Shown: positions 11,891-23,121, numbered from the stretch's first letter. The stretch: DNA of 64,000 nucleotides from Dipteris shenzhenensis (GCA_047967505.1 CM106538.1); one strand, 5' to 3'. A program made the numbers and translations. The notes: a model not told the origin generated them from the sequence alone.

Positions 11891-12162
11891 TTTTAAAATT
11901 TATAGAATGCATTTTAATTACAATTCCAAATAAAACATTACAACTCCAAAACGCAATAAAATTGAAAGCTCAAAAAGTGCTTGTATATACATATAGCACG
12001 AAGCTAAGCCACATCATGTGGCTTCAAGTACAAAAACTAAGGAAGCTAAGCCACGTCATGTGGCTTCAAGTACAAAAAATAAGAGGAGTGTATATACAAG
12101 AGGCATGAAGCCAAGCCACTAGCTTTAAGTACAAAAAAGAGTAGCTAGCACTACTTCTACGA

Positions 12163-12481
12163 CTAATCTATGTTCTCCAAGTCCTCGCTCCCTTCCACAC
12201 TCCCTTCTGCTCTCCCTTCTACGCCTCCTTCCTCGTCTTCCTCATCGTCTTGCGCACGGGCCTGTAAACAAGGGACAACATATATCAATGTATGAAAAAT
12301 CAAATCTTTACTTATAATTTTGGCATTATTTAATTACTTTCAAATACCTCGGGGCTCGCTCCAGTAGCTCGGGTATATTCTCCTCAGTAATCAGCCCGTC
12401 ATCATAGAAGTGCCTCCATGTATCTCCTTTGCGATGGTGACGGTGGTAGGCTATCTCCACAGGAGTAGGGTATCTACCCAT
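12163..12481 (-). pseudogene. Transposase_24 (tnpA-like) C-terminal fragment
   Basis: Two minus-strand exons. The first (12,481-12,348) reads MGRYPTPVEIAYHRHHRKGD and ends before a GT donor. After an intron ending in ACAG, the second (12,261-12,163) encodes an acidic tail (QDDEEDEEGG and SEDLENID) and a TAG. The layout matches the last two exons of the element 2 tnpA gene, which begin MGRLPTDAE and also end in an acidic tail. Upstream exons are missing. The fragment probably marks the tnpA end of another CACTA element whose subterminal repeats are at 11,640-11,890. Confidence 0.6.
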
Positions 12482-12646
12482 AATGACAATGTTATCTTGG
12501 CCATTCTCAGGTAACGTTTGTTTATTTGTTGCTACTTCAATGAGCTAACATTTGTTTATTTATTCACAGTGTAGTTATATATCAGTTTCCTAGTGCAAAA
12601 TGCAAATCAATTCTATGAGCTAATGTTTGTTTATTTCTTGGTGCAG

Positions 12647-13346
12647 TGTAGTTATTTCTCAACTTCCTAGTGCAGTGCAGCATCGTGTCTACAGGCTCGA
12701 TGCTCTCCTTTCTTCTATTCTTAGCTCTCCTCAAAAGACTATAGAAGATGTTTGTACCTGGTTAAGACCTTTGAATTTAGATGGGGTGCGAGTCATCTTA
12801 ATGCCTTATCATGAGGCATAAGTATCAACTCTAACCTTATTTTTACTATTTCTTTGGCAAGTTTGTGTAAAACAATAATCATTTTTATTGTGGTCGTGTA
12901 GCTCACATTGGAGTCTGATCTTCTAGGACCTTGAACTCAACCATTTATGGTTTGTGAATTCAATAGAAGGCTATCATGCCAACTCCCCAAGGTAATTATT
13001 ATCTTGATATTTTTGATACTTTCTTATGTATCTTATGATCATGACATATTAATATATTTAATATGTCATGATGGACAGTGCTGCATATCGGCTAGTATCT
13101 GCTGTCAGAACAACCACGGAGCAATAAGATCAAGTAGAATTCAAAAGACGTCTGCCAGTGGAGCAAAAAGATGGACACAGCTGTGGGTGGAGAGTTGCCT
13201 ACAACTGCATGTTGTTTCTTAGAGAGATTTTTGATTTGGAGTTACCAGTCAAAATGGAATCATATACAGAAGCCGATCTGCTAGCATTTTGGGATGAGAA
13301 TATTCAGCGTCTAATTACTACCATTGGGAAACAACTTGAAATATGA
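12647..13346 (+). pseudogene. Ulp1-like (Peptidase_C48) relic, plus copy 1
   Basis: Three exons. Exon B (12,647-12,821) follows a GTGCAG acceptor and reads SVVISQLPSAVQHRVYRLDA, then EDVCTWLRPLNLDGVRVILM. The His exon (12,902-12,991) reads SHWSLIF, then a TAG where the minus-strand copy has Trp, then DLELNHLWFVNSIEG. The Cys exon (13,079-13,346) has an in-frame TAA, then PVEQKDGHSCGWRVAYNCML, which carries the catalytic Cys signature, and ends in TGA. The first exon of the unit is missing and the donor after exon B looks mutated (ATAAGT). Not functional. It is the first of two tandem plus-strand copies spaced by about 1.4 kb. Confidence 0.75.
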
Positions 13347-13736
13347 CTACATTGCAGCATGTATAAAACCTTATCTTTATACTTGTATGCTTGTTCAAGC
13401 CTTTAATTGGGATGTGTAAATCTCATAACTTTTTTATATTTTCCTCTAAGAGGAGAAGAGACTGAGTCTAATGAAAGCATGCTATCTTTATACTTCTATG
13501 ATTATTTAAACCATTATTTTTATTTGGGATGTGTAAATCTCATAACTTTTTAAATTTTTCCTCCAAGAGGAGGAGAGACTCACTCTAATGAAAGCATGTA
13601 TGAAACCTTTTTAAATTTTTTCTCCAAGCAGAGGAGAGACTCACTCTAATGAAAGCATGTATGAAACCTTATCTACTTGTTTAAGCCTTTATTTGGGATG
13701 TGTACATCGCATAACTTTTTTATATTTTTATGGCAG

Positions 13737-14776
13737 AAGGAGGATGTGGAGGACATAGCAAGTGAAGAAGAATACGATGTAGACTACTCTCTCAATAAGA
13801 TGAGTCATGAAAATATGAATCTATTGGAGCAGATTGGAAGTTCATTCACAGCTATGTTGTTAATTTGACAACAACCTCATTTTTTTGAATTTGGTGAAGA
13901 AGAGATTTCAATCCTCTTGAATCCTAAGAAAGAGGTTAATGTCAAAGTCATTACAACCATCCTCAGGTTTGATGCAGCCTTTTCCTTGGCTTTATACTTT
14001 GCTTATTTTGATTAAACCCAAGAAGCTAATACTTTTTTTTAAATATAGTAATGTTATAGCAAATTTTCGAAAAAATATACAAAGCGTTTCATATATGCTC
14101 GATCCTCGTATTTCGGAAGTGCTTAGCAACAAAGAAGAAACCATAGAGGATGTTTGCAAGTGGTTGAAGCACGTTCCTATGAATGACGCACGAGTTATTT
14201 TTACAGCATATTATGAGAAGTAAGCATCAAACCCTACTTGTTTTTTCTATTGCATTGCTAGAATTGTCTCAAACATAGTAATTATTCTTTATTGATAATG
14301 CAGCTCACATTGGAGTCTGGTAGTCGTGGACATCCTTGCGAAAAAGTGCTTCTTTGCCAACTCAATGACATCCATCCATGGCAATGTGTTAGATTAAGTA
14401 TAGACTACACTTATTGTCACTTCTTGACATGTAGATTGATATGCAATGCACATATTCACTGTTGTTATATGTTTTGATGTGCAGAGCTCGAAAGTTAGTA
14501 GGTGCTATCGACATAGTAATGCGGCAATGTGACTTGGCACAACAAATAGAGTATATAACATGTCAGGTATCACATCAAGAGAATAGCCACATCTATAATT
14601 GTGGATGGAGGGTGGGCTACAATTGCTTATTGGTACTTGGTCAAATTTTTGAGACACAAAATGACACCACACTGTCAACATATACGGATTTGCATCTCTA
14701 TGCATTTATAACATGTACCATTCGAGCAATCATTGATTGCAAAATGAATGCCGTCAAAGAGTCAAAGAGGATATAA
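13737..14776 (+). pseudogene. Ulp1-like (Peptidase_C48) relic, plus copy 2
   Basis: The most complete of the group. Exon A (13,737-13,966) follows a GGCAG acceptor and contains MNLLEQIGSSF, an in-frame TGA at 13,867, then FGEEEISIL. Exon B (14,049-14,219) has EETIEDVCKWLKHVPMNDAR. The exon B/C join gives YYENSHWSLVVVDILAKK, with catalytic His and Asp intact. The Cys exon (14,485-14,776) reads SHIYNCGWRVGYNCLLVL, with Cys-Gly kept but the usual Gln-x-Asp changed to His-x-Glu. Exon order A-B-His-Cys matches C48 peptidases. Its B exon lies ~1,400 bp after that of copy 1, consistent with tandem duplication. Confidence 0.75.
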
Positions 14777-14794
14777 GACTTCAACTCTACAAAC

Positions 14795-15121
14795 ATGGCT
14801 TCATTGGAAGAATTGGGAAGCTCTTTTAATGTTAGGTTTATGATTCAACATAGACCTCAGTATCTTGAATTTGGGGGAGAGGAGATTTCAATTCTCTCTA
14901 GAGCTTCAAATGAGGTCAATAACAATGTTATGATGGCCATTCTCAGGTTTGATACAAACTTTTTCTCTGCTTGATAATTCAATATTTTGATTAAATCTAA
15001 TAAGCTAATATTCATTTATTTGTTGGTGCAGTATAGTTATCTCACGATTTGGTAGAGCCATACAAAACCGTGTGTATATGTTGGATTCCCTACTTGAAAT
15101 CAAAATACAAAATATATTGAT
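14795..15121 (+). pseudogene. Third plus-strand Ulp1-like unit, truncated
   Basis: A further exon A (ASLEELGSSFNVRFMIQHRP, then EFGGEEISILSRAS), followed after an intron by the start of exon B at 15,034 (SIVISRFGRAIQNRVYMLDS). Similarity stops at about 15,121 where telomere-like sequence begins, so the His and Cys exons are lost. Confidence 0.65.
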
Positions 15122-15127
15122 GTGCAC

Positions 15128-15960
15128 CTCAACCTAAACCCTGAACCCTAAACCCTAAACCTAAACTCCAAATCCCAAAACGTAAACGTACCTCCAAGTT
15201 GTTGCATATGCAATAGGATGGTGGGTGCACCCACCACTTGTTGCACATTTGTGCAATAGGTTGGGTTTGGACCCCCCAACCTATTGCATGTGCAATAGGT
15301 TGATGGGTCTCCAACCTGTTGCATGTGTAATAAGCTGGTGGATGCAACCCTAACCTATTGCGCATGCCACAGGTTGGGGGTGCAACCCCAAGCTATTGCA
15401 CAAATCACCAAAAATTATAAATTATTGTTTGTATTTTAGGGTTGAGCTAGGGTTTATAATCTAGAGTCTAGGGTTTAGAGATTATGTTTTGAGGTCTAAG
15501 ATATAGGTTCTAAGTTTAGGATCTAGGTTATAGGGTTTAGAATTTACGGTTCATGATTTATAGCTTTGTATCTAAGGTTAAGAGTTTAGAATATAGAAAG
15601 CAAGTTGTATGGTTTACAATTTACAACTTAGGGTTTAGGGTTTAGGTTTAGGATTTATAGCTTTGTATCTAAGGTTCAGAGTTTAGAATATAGAAAGTAA
15701 CTTGTATGGTTGACGACTTATAATTTAGGGTTTAAGGTTTATGATTTATAGCTTTGTATCTAAGGTTAAGAGTTTAGAATATAGAAAATAAGTTGTATGA
15801 TTTACAATTTACAATTTAGGGTTTAGGGTTTAGGATTTGTATCTAGAAGGTTAAGAGTTTAGAATATAGCAAGTAAGTTGTATGGTTTATGATTTACGAT
15901 TTAGGGTTTAGCATCTTAGGTTAAGAGTTTAGAATATAGAATATGGTTTGAATGATTAAG
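15128..15960. repeat. Interstitial telomere-like repeats with a palindromic spacer
   Basis: The left part (15,128-15,168) has CCCTAAACCCTAAAC-type C-strand repeats. The spacer (15,190-15,405) has repeated, partly inverted CAACCTATTGCATGTGCAAT words. The right part (15,430-15,960) is a long, degenerate run of TAGGGTTTAG-type G-strand words within ~110-130 bp higher-order units containing TTTATAGCTTTGTATCTAAG. Plant telomere repeat is TTTAGGG, so this is a decayed interstitial relative or a satellite built from it. No gene. Confidence 0.75.
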
Positions 15961-16474
15961 GGTGTAAGTTCAAGGGTTTAGGTTTAGAATCTAGAATGTA
16001 GGGCTCAGGGTTAAGGATAATTTCATAGAGCTAAAAATAAGTAAAAGTTGCATTCTAAATCATGCCAAAGAATGGTTTGATACATTGCACAAGCCTTAAG
16101 TTTAACATTTGTATAAAGTATCATACCCATCGAAAACAAGTACATAGGCTAAGAAGCACATTCTCGACACTCTTGCATGATGCATGCTAATAAATGAGAA
16201 AGATGCATTTCAAACCATAATATACTAAATGATATCATTTGGGTATGATAATTTACAGAGGTCCTACACTAACATAGTGTAAATCTTATGCAAAGTATCA
16301 TTATATCCTTTGGAGATGGGCACATAGTCTAAAAGCAAACTGAGTGCGTAATGTTTTTGAACACTCATGCATGATGCATGGTACAAAATACAAAAGTACG
16401 CATTCCAAACAACTCAAATGATATCTTATGGGTATGAAACTCTGCCCAAGCCTTAAACTAAGAAAATCTGAGGC

Positions 16475-17212
16475 CTTTGTACATGCCCCTTAATTTATGA
16501 TGTGCTTGTATTCTTCAATTATTTGAAAGAATATTGTTTTATTCGCACAATAATTTTTAAATTAAATAAAAATACATTGGACTGTTGTTCTTATTTTATA
16601 TCAATAATATAAAATTTTAATTAGCTATTTTAATATATCTTTAATGCATATGTTAGTTATTTTTTATTGAATTAATAATTATAATTAATTTTTTATTTTA
16701 TAGAAATAATATTAATAATTTTGAAAATAAGTTCTTATTAATATATCATATTTACATAATAATATAGACTATACTATGTCTGAATATATTTTTATACAAT
16801 TTTTAATATATTACTTATAGAATAATAATATTATTGGTAAAGAGTTTTTTAAATCTAAATTAAAAAAGCCTTTGTAAGTTGTTGAGGATGTAATAGGTTA
16901 GGGGACTAAATACAAAGGAGGCATTGCTTTAGAATTCTTTATCTTTCTTGGTATCAATGAAATCCACTCTTGATACGATGTCACTTATATACTTGAGCCA
17001 TTGAAATCATCCATGTCTGAAGGGACAAATCTTGGTTTGTTATCATATTCTTTAAGTCCTTTGAAATTGTAGTATACCTTTTTATCATTGAAAATCATAT
17101 GTCCCTTTTTAATCTTCAGAAATTGCATGCTCCATCTCAAATCTTTTCCTTCCTCATTATAGGGACCATCCAATGACGTTGCGTTATCATCCATACCATC
17201 ATTAATAACTTT
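16475..17212 (-). repeat. Inverted duplicate of 63,345-64,000
   Basis: The reverse complement matches 63,345-64,000 closely, over both the coding piece (DDNATSLDGPYNEEGKDLRW) and the AT-rich tract at about 16,500-16,900. The match starts at GTTATTAATGATGG and reaches the right window edge (ATGTACAAAG), so the duplicated unit may be longer. Confidence 0.9.
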
Positions 17213-17660
17213 CACAATCCTCATCTTTGCAAATGACCACTGATCCTAGTGTTCAAATCCCAAAACTTAACCTTTTGCTATGTTCTTATTTGCAAATGAC
17301 ATTATTTGCAAAATATATCCTACACTAAAATCCAAAGAATTGCATTTTGTATTCTCGATGAAATGTGTTGGATAAGTCTCATCTCTATCCCATGCAATAA
17401 ATGATTTATTGAAAACATTATAATTAAGGCATAACATCTCCAAGTACTTTCATATCTCCACACTTATGTTTAGCTCAACATGTGCACTAAGAATCTTTGA
17501 TACAATAACTGCAACCTTATCTTTGCCAAGTCTTTGAAAGTGACAAAGATAGTTTTGATCACTATCATGGATTGTAGCAAATGCAACTACTCTTTGGCAA
17601 CATAATATCACCTCCATCCTAGGAATGAAATCTGTCACCATCTTCTTGTGGAACAATTAT
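16985..17660 (-). pseudogene. Unrecognised broken protein gene
   Basis: The minus strand carries coherent but interrupted protein: KMVTDFIPRMEVILCCQRVV, then NYLCHFQRLGKDKVAVIV and a TGA near 17,450, continuing as KYLEMLCLNYNVFNKSFIAW. A separate frame from 17,224 to 16,985 reads INDGMDDNATSL, then DLRWSMQFLKIKKGHMIFND and YYNFKGLKEYDNKPRFV. The last part is duplicated near the right edge of the window. No family was recognised. It probably belongs to a repeated element, given the second copy. Confidence 0.5.
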
Positions 17661-17899
17661 AAAAAATATTAGTCTCTTTTGAACATTTCTCCTATTAGTT
17701 GTAACTTTTATTAAATTACTCTCTTTTATTTTACTTTTACTTCATTTTATTTAATTTTGATGGTGATACAAGGATATGGGTTTTCAATAATGGATTCATG
17801 TTTAGCATTTAGCTAATAGAATCTATAATTTAAATTTGTGATTATACATTTTAAAATTATACATGATGATAGTATAAAGAAGTTAGAATTGACTTACAT

Positions 17900-19020
17900 G
17901 CAATGTGGTGCACCCATTCGATAAGTACTTGTTCAAATAACACACCTAGGAGCGTGTTTTTTGACGGATGTGCATCACACTGAGGCAAAAATGTGCATCG
18001 CACCTGGGCACAATACTTTGAATGCACCTCAACCTAGATGGTATTGAGTACTTGTTCATATAACACACCTAGGAGTGCGTATTTTAACAGTTGTGCATAA
18101 TACTAGTGGAAAATGGTGTATAATGCATGATCAACCATGAAACTCATATCTGATGGGAACAATACTTTGCAAGTGCCTCAACCTTGGTGGTATTGACTTG
18201 CATGCAAAGTGGTACCCTAATCCAATAAGTATTTGCTTGGATAACACACCTAGGACAATGTTTTTTTATGCTTGTGCATGACACTAGGGAAAAAAGGGTA
18301 CTTAATGCTTCGTCGACAATGCAAACTATATCCTACAGGCATAATGCTTTGTTTGCACCACAACCCAGGTGGTATTGACCTACATGCAAAGTGGTGCACG
18401 CATCCCATAAGTACTTGTTCAAATAACACACCTGCGAGTGCATTTTTTTATGGTGGTGCAAAATACTAGGGGGAAACAATGTATAAATCATGATCAACCA
18501 TGCAAATCATATCCGATGGGACAAATACTTTGTACATGCCTCAAACTAGGTGGTATTGACTTGAGTGCAAAGTGGTGCCCCCATCTGATAAGTACTTATT
18601 CAAATAACACACCTAGAATCGTGTTTTTTTATGGTTGTGCATGACACTAAGGCAAGAATGGTGTTTGATTCTTGATCGACCATACAAAGCATATTTGATG
18701 GGAAAACTACTTTCCAATAACCTCAACCTAGGTGGTACTGAGTTGCATGCAATGTGGTGCATCCATCCGATAAGTAATTGTTCGGATAACACACCTAGGA
18801 GCATGTTTTTTGACGAATGTTCATCACAATGAGGCAAAAGTGTTGTTTAATGCTTGATCGACCATGAAAAGCATATCCAAATGGGAAAAATAATTTTCAT
18901 GCTCCACAAACTAGGTGGTATTGAGTTGCATGCAAAGTGGTGCATCCATCCCATAAGTACTTGTTTGGATCACATAGTTGATAGCACGTTTTGTGATGGT
19001 TGTGCATAACGATAGGGGAA
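17900..19020. repeat. ~181-bp satellite array, about six units
   Basis: AACACACCTAGG-type words begin at about 17,939, 18,062, 18,243, 18,425, 18,606, 18,788 and 18,970. Spacings are 123, then 181-182 bp. Units share GCATGCAAAGTGGTG, CCATAAGTACTTGTTC and GGTGGTATTGA. Sequence divergence between units is moderate. No coding potential. From 19,021 to 19,331 nothing further was identified. Confidence 0.9.
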
Positions 19021-19331
19021 AAATGTGCACCGAGCAGGGCCTACATTCGCCATTGCCATTCTCGACTTGTGGTTCACAAGCACAATCCTTTACTATCTCC
19101 ACAATAATGCAAAGACATGTTCACAACCACAACAGTCCCTCGCCTCCACTATATGCTCTTAATCCGATCTCACAAAGAGAAAATAGCTGATTTGGAAAAA
19201 CGCACACAATTTGAAAACTATTTTTCCCCGTTCAGCTCTCTTTGCTTGCCTCAAATCGAAACCAACAAGGGTCCATCGCGCAGTAAAGACGAGCGCAATG
19301 CAAATCTCTATAACCTTTCAAGGAAGGAGTC

Positions 19332-19426
19332 ATGGCTATGCCGGAATCTACTGGAGTCACGGAATCACCTCCGAAGAAGAAAAGGGGGAGACCAAGGAAG
19401 ATCAAAACGGTGCTGCTACTGGGTGA
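19332..19426 (+). CDS. Candidate exon encoding an AT-hook peptide
   Basis: From the ATG at 19,332 the frame reads MAMPESTGVTESPPKKKRGR and continues PRKIKTVLLLGE up to a GAG|GTGAGT donor-like site at 19,426. KKKRGRPRK is a canonical AT-hook, a motif that binds the minor groove of AT-rich DNA. Downstream lie purine-rich sequence and hairpin repeats, then an open acidic frame at 20,640-21,027 that could be a following exon. Whether they form one gene is inferred only from order and strand. Confidence 0.4.
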
Positions 19427-19429
19427 GGT

Positions 19430-19650
19430 GAGTGCGTTGGGGGTGAAGACATCTGAGCGGGAGGGAGAGTACGGTGGGGGAGCACAATGAGAGGGAGAGC
19501 GAGCAGAGCAGGAGGGAGTGCGAGGGAGTACAGCGGGAGGGAGAGCGAGGGAGAGTGGGGGAGGAGAGCGGGAGGGAGAGCGAGCAGAGCGGGAGTGAGA
19601 GCAAAGCGAGCAGAGTAGGAGGGAGAGCAAGCAGAGCGATGAAAGGTAGG
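19430..19650. repeat. Purine-rich GAGCGGGAGGGAGAG tract
   Basis: Imperfect repeats of GAGGGAGAGCGAGCAGAGCG on the plus strand. The frames over it on both strands (Arg/Glu- or Ser/Pro-rich) are composition artefacts. Confidence 0.8.
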
Positions 19651-19673
19651 GAGGGAAAAAGACTTTTGAAAAT

Positions 19674-20660
19674 GAAAGGCCAAAAGACCCCTTTCATCGA
19701 TGAAAGGGGTCTTTTGGCCTTTCATATTCTAAATTTGGACAAGGAGGAAAATGGCCTTTTAAAAAATTTTCTTAAGGGCCTTTGAAAAATTTTGAAAATG
19801 AAAGGCCAAAAGACCCCTTTCATCCATGAAAGGGGTCTTGTGGCCTTTCATTTTTAAGGCCCTTAAGAAAATGAAAGGCCAAAAGAGACCTTTTGTCGAC
19901 AAAAGGGGTCTTTTAGCCTTTCATTTTCTTAAGGGCTTAAGAAAATTAAAGGCCCCTCCCTCCAATTTTCTTAAGCCCTTTTGGCCTTTTATTTTCTTAA
20001 GGGCGCCTTTTATTTTCTTAAGCCCTTAAGAAAATGAAAGGCCAAAATACCCCTTTCGTCGACGCAAGGGGTCTTTTGGCCTTTCATTTTCTTAAGGGCT
20101 TAAGGGCTCTCATGAAAATGAATGGCCCTTAAGTCCTTAAGAAAATGAAAGGCCAATAGACCCCTTTTGTTGACGAAAGTTGTCTATTGGCCTTTAATTT
20201 TCTTAAGGGCTCTCATTAAAATTAAAGTTCACATTGGTATTTGTAGAAATAATTATCTCTCTTCCATGATAAAGAACACCTTTGCTAGCAAGGGACCACC
20301 ACATGTCCTCGACCGACCCAAGTACTTAATGCTGGCACTCATTTTTATTATTTCAAATCATTACAATCAATGCGTTTATTTTATTCACCATGAGGGACGA
20401 CATACTGGCTAGAGAAATGCTACCAAACTATGATGTGAATAGGAACCATGACTTATAATGATTATCATACGAATTCGATTGCTAATGAGTGATCATTTAA
20501 TCAAACATCATTACTGTGTGAAGTTGATAATTTTTCATAATTGTGAGGTTGATAATTTTACTGTGTAAGGTCGACATACACTTAAATATCTTTTTGATTA
20601 ATATTCAATTAATGATAGAGGCCAATAGACCCCTTTTGGAGACAAAGGCTGATCTACTTT
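19674..20660. repeat. Hairpin repeats built on CCAAAAGACCCCTTTC
   Basis: At least five inverted-repeat modules of the form AAAGGCCAAAAGACCCCTTT, a TCATCGATGA or TCGTCGACGA centre, then the complement. They are separated by TTTTCTTAAGGGC blocks that themselves pair. The module at about 19,676-19,730 is almost a perfect palindrome. A final single copy (GGCCAATAGACCCCTTTTGG) lies at 20,620-20,640. The same family recurs at 54,956-55,260. This looks like the subterminal or foldback repeat set of another DNA transposon. The span 20,230-20,590 between copies has no gene. Confidence 0.8.
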
Positions 20661-21027
20661 GGCAGTAGATGCAACACGGCGGTCGATGTTGCTCGTAGGA
20701 ACGAAATTGAATGTGCTGCTGTAATCCAAATCGTCGTTGGCCGGCATCGCAAGATTTGGGCGGATGGACGGTGGCAACAGGTAATCAACAGCAGCGATGA
20801 GGATACTGAAGAAATAAGCACACTCGCAAGCGAGAATGAGGAGGAGCCAAGGCGCAGCCAGAAGAGATCGGAATTCTTTATAGTAAAGACGGATTTTGAA
20901 GCCCAAGTAGTTGATGGTGGCAATGAGGGAGGCAATGACGAGGGTGCTACTGACAAAATACAGACAATATTTACGTCACAAGGAACTTCTAGCTATTCAC
21001 TATATAGGGAAAACCTCACAAACTAGG
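20640..21027 (+). CDS. Acidic hypothetical open frame, possible exon
   Basis: On the plus strand a frame runs RQRLIYFGSRCNTAVDVARR, then IWADGRWQQVINSSDEDTEE, then ENEEEPRRSQKRSEFFIVKT and ends at a TAG at 21,025-21,027. There is no ATG at its start, so it would have to be an internal or last exon. Base composition is richer in GC than its flanks. It follows the AT-hook exon on the same strand. The minus-strand frame over the same bases is hydrophobic and shadow-like. No domain was recognised. Confidence 0.4.
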
Positions 21028-21440
21028 AAAAAGGATGAAATTTCCTAGATATAACTAGGCATTTTGGTATGTATATCTAGGAAATCTCTTTCCCTAGATA
21101 AAGTGCATACGCCTATCTAGGAAAAGAGGTTGTCATCTAGGAAATTGGATGAGTCTGCTACATTTCTATATAGGAAATCGATACCCCTATCTAGGAAAAG
21201 AATAAAATGCACGCCTCTATCTAGGAAAAGAGGTTGTCATCTAGGAAATTAGATGAGTGTGTTACATTTCTATATAGGAAATCAATACCTCTATCTAGGA
21301 AAAAGATGTTTTCACTTAGGAAATAAGACGTGTATGTTGCATTCCTATATAGGAAATAGTTAAGATATATACCTCTATCTAGGAAAGGGGTGGTCACCTA
21401 GGAAATTAGAAGAGTGTGTTACATTATTCCTATATATATA
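21000..21440. repeat. Array of TATCTAGGAAA motifs
   Basis: About a dozen copies of CTATCTAGGAAA or its complement TTTCCTAGATA, interleaved with TTCTATATAGGAAA, a near-palindrome. Larger units of ~110 bp containing GAGGTTGTCATCTAGGAAAT repeat three times. The array begins directly after the acidic frame's stop. By its form it resembles a transposon subterminal repeat region. Confidence 0.75.
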
Positions 21441-21764
21441 TTATAAGGAAAAGTTCTTTATTTATGTATAAGAGATTAATTAGACGACATGGCACATAAA
21501 AAAGCAAATGTGAATTGGATTCTAAGAGATCAAGCTCTGTTGTACCTCTTCTCTAATCAAATGACTAGTTTCATGTACCTCTTATCTAATCAAATGGCTA
21601 GTTTTTTCTACTCAGTCAGGATTCTATCCCATGCTAGCATCTTTGTTTCACTAAGATCTATGGCAAGTGATGGTCCTTTATCTCATTAAACTATATCATG
21701 ACATTGTTGATTATGGAATCTATCCAAAGAAATATGCTTGGTGACTCCTACTCTGCCATACTAC

Positions 21765-21925
21765 CCAACCCCTCTTTACTTATGAGCTAACATATTGTTC
21801 TTCTAAAGTTGAATTAAAATCCCCTCGTGTTCTTGTAATCCTGTTAAATTTTTCCCAATAGTGGAATTTTAAAATACCCTCCTTTTGAGTGCCAATGGTC
21901 TTTGAGGTGACCCCCCCAAGATTTA
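21765..21925. repeat. Diverged relative of the 5.0-kb MITE
   Basis: Shares CCCCTCTTTACT, TTGAATTAAAA, TTGTAATCCTGTTAAAT and CCTCCTTTTGA in the same order with the element at 5017-5215. Termini are not intact. From 21,926 to 22,823 the sequence is AT-rich with repeated ATGCATGCAATAT-like words and no supported gene. Confidence 0.6.
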
Positions 21926-22823
21926 TCTAGTCGAAATCTTGTTCTCAAATGCTTTGGTTAACAACCTTGTTCTACTTCAATGTTAACCCATGCTTGCAGT
22001 GAGTACACCAACAAAATTTTCCATCTTGCTACTTGTAGAAAAAGTTGTGTGGAAGTGAAAAAACTATGTGAACAAACTATAATATCTGCATATATGGAAT
22101 TAAACATGTTAGTGCAGCGTGTGGTGTACAAACAAATTTTAACACTTACATATGTAACATGCAATGCATGTAACATTATGTTGAATGCATGTGCACATAG
22201 CACGACACACAATGCATCTTGCATACTGATTATATGCCAGCACACAACATATACATATTGTATGCATGTAATTCAATATGATGCATTATGTATCATGCAT
22301 ATTGATTGCAATGAAAGCATGCAATATAATACATTTTACATGCATAAAAAAAGAAAGCATGCATGCAATATGTATCATATTACATTGCAACAAAAGACAC
22401 AACATGCTATCTACAAATAAAAAACTGACAAAAGCCACCTCCCCCTTTGAGACAGTCCAAGAACCTATACTCCAAGCATGGTCCCATCTAGCTCTCATTC
22501 CTTATGACCATAGCTCCCAAGGCCAAGCCTTCTTGATAGGAGAGGGAAATTACCTCTCAAATCAAAATTAGTAAAGAGATATCAGAGGCATCCTTAAATT
22601 ATTGTGGTGGGGTAATTTTATCATCGTTGGTATAATTACTATTACTGCCATTAAAGGCATAACACCACCGACAAATGATGTTTTATTAACAGTAAAAGTC
22701 ATGAAACCAAAAGTAGAGTCCTAGTAACGCTAGGAAAAATCGTGCCTATTTATATCAATTACGAAAAATTGAGCAGTTCAAGTCATTTTGAGATCGCCCA
22801 ACATAGTAATTGAAGGGGAGATG

Positions 22824-23105
22824 CACTACAAGGCATAGGTCATTTTTCGACGGAAATACCGACGCTTTTTACATTAAATTTTTTTTTTTTCACGGGTGCA
22901 AAGGTCGCTATAAAAGTCATTAAAATCGTCAGAAAAGGAGCGTCGCTATACACCGTCGCTATATAGCGACGCTGTTAATCGTCGCTATATAGCAACGATG
23001 CAAACATCGCTATATAGCGACGATGCAAACGTCGCTATATAGCGACTCTGATAATCGTCGCTATATAGCGACACTGATAAACGTCGCTATATAGCGACGA
23101 TTAAC
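22824..23105. promoter_or_regulatory. Element 1 left terminus and subterminal palindromes
   Basis: After the CACTAC terminus come GGAAATACCGACGC, a poly-T run and CACGGGTGCAAAGGTCGC. Between 22,955 and 23,102 there are four exact copies of the 16-bp palindrome GTCGCTATATAGCGAC plus two one-base variants. In En/Spm, clustered subterminal repeats bind the TnpA protein. A similar role here is inferred. Confidence 0.85.
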
Positions 23106-23121
23106 AGAAGTTAAAAAAAAG

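Noticed and set aside
19232-19725. Ser/Pro/Leu-rich minus-strand frames
   Set aside because: Caused by the GAGGGAGAGCG purine tract.
20598-20956. Minus-strand hydrophobic frames
   Set aside because: The plus-strand frame over the same bases has more natural, charged composition. The minus frames look like its complement shadows.
22955-23102. Regularly spaced 16-bp repeats resembling a CRISPR array
   Set aside because: Each repeat is a perfect palindrome with short, related spacers, lies inside a CACTA terminus in a eukaryotic context, and has no cas genes nearby.
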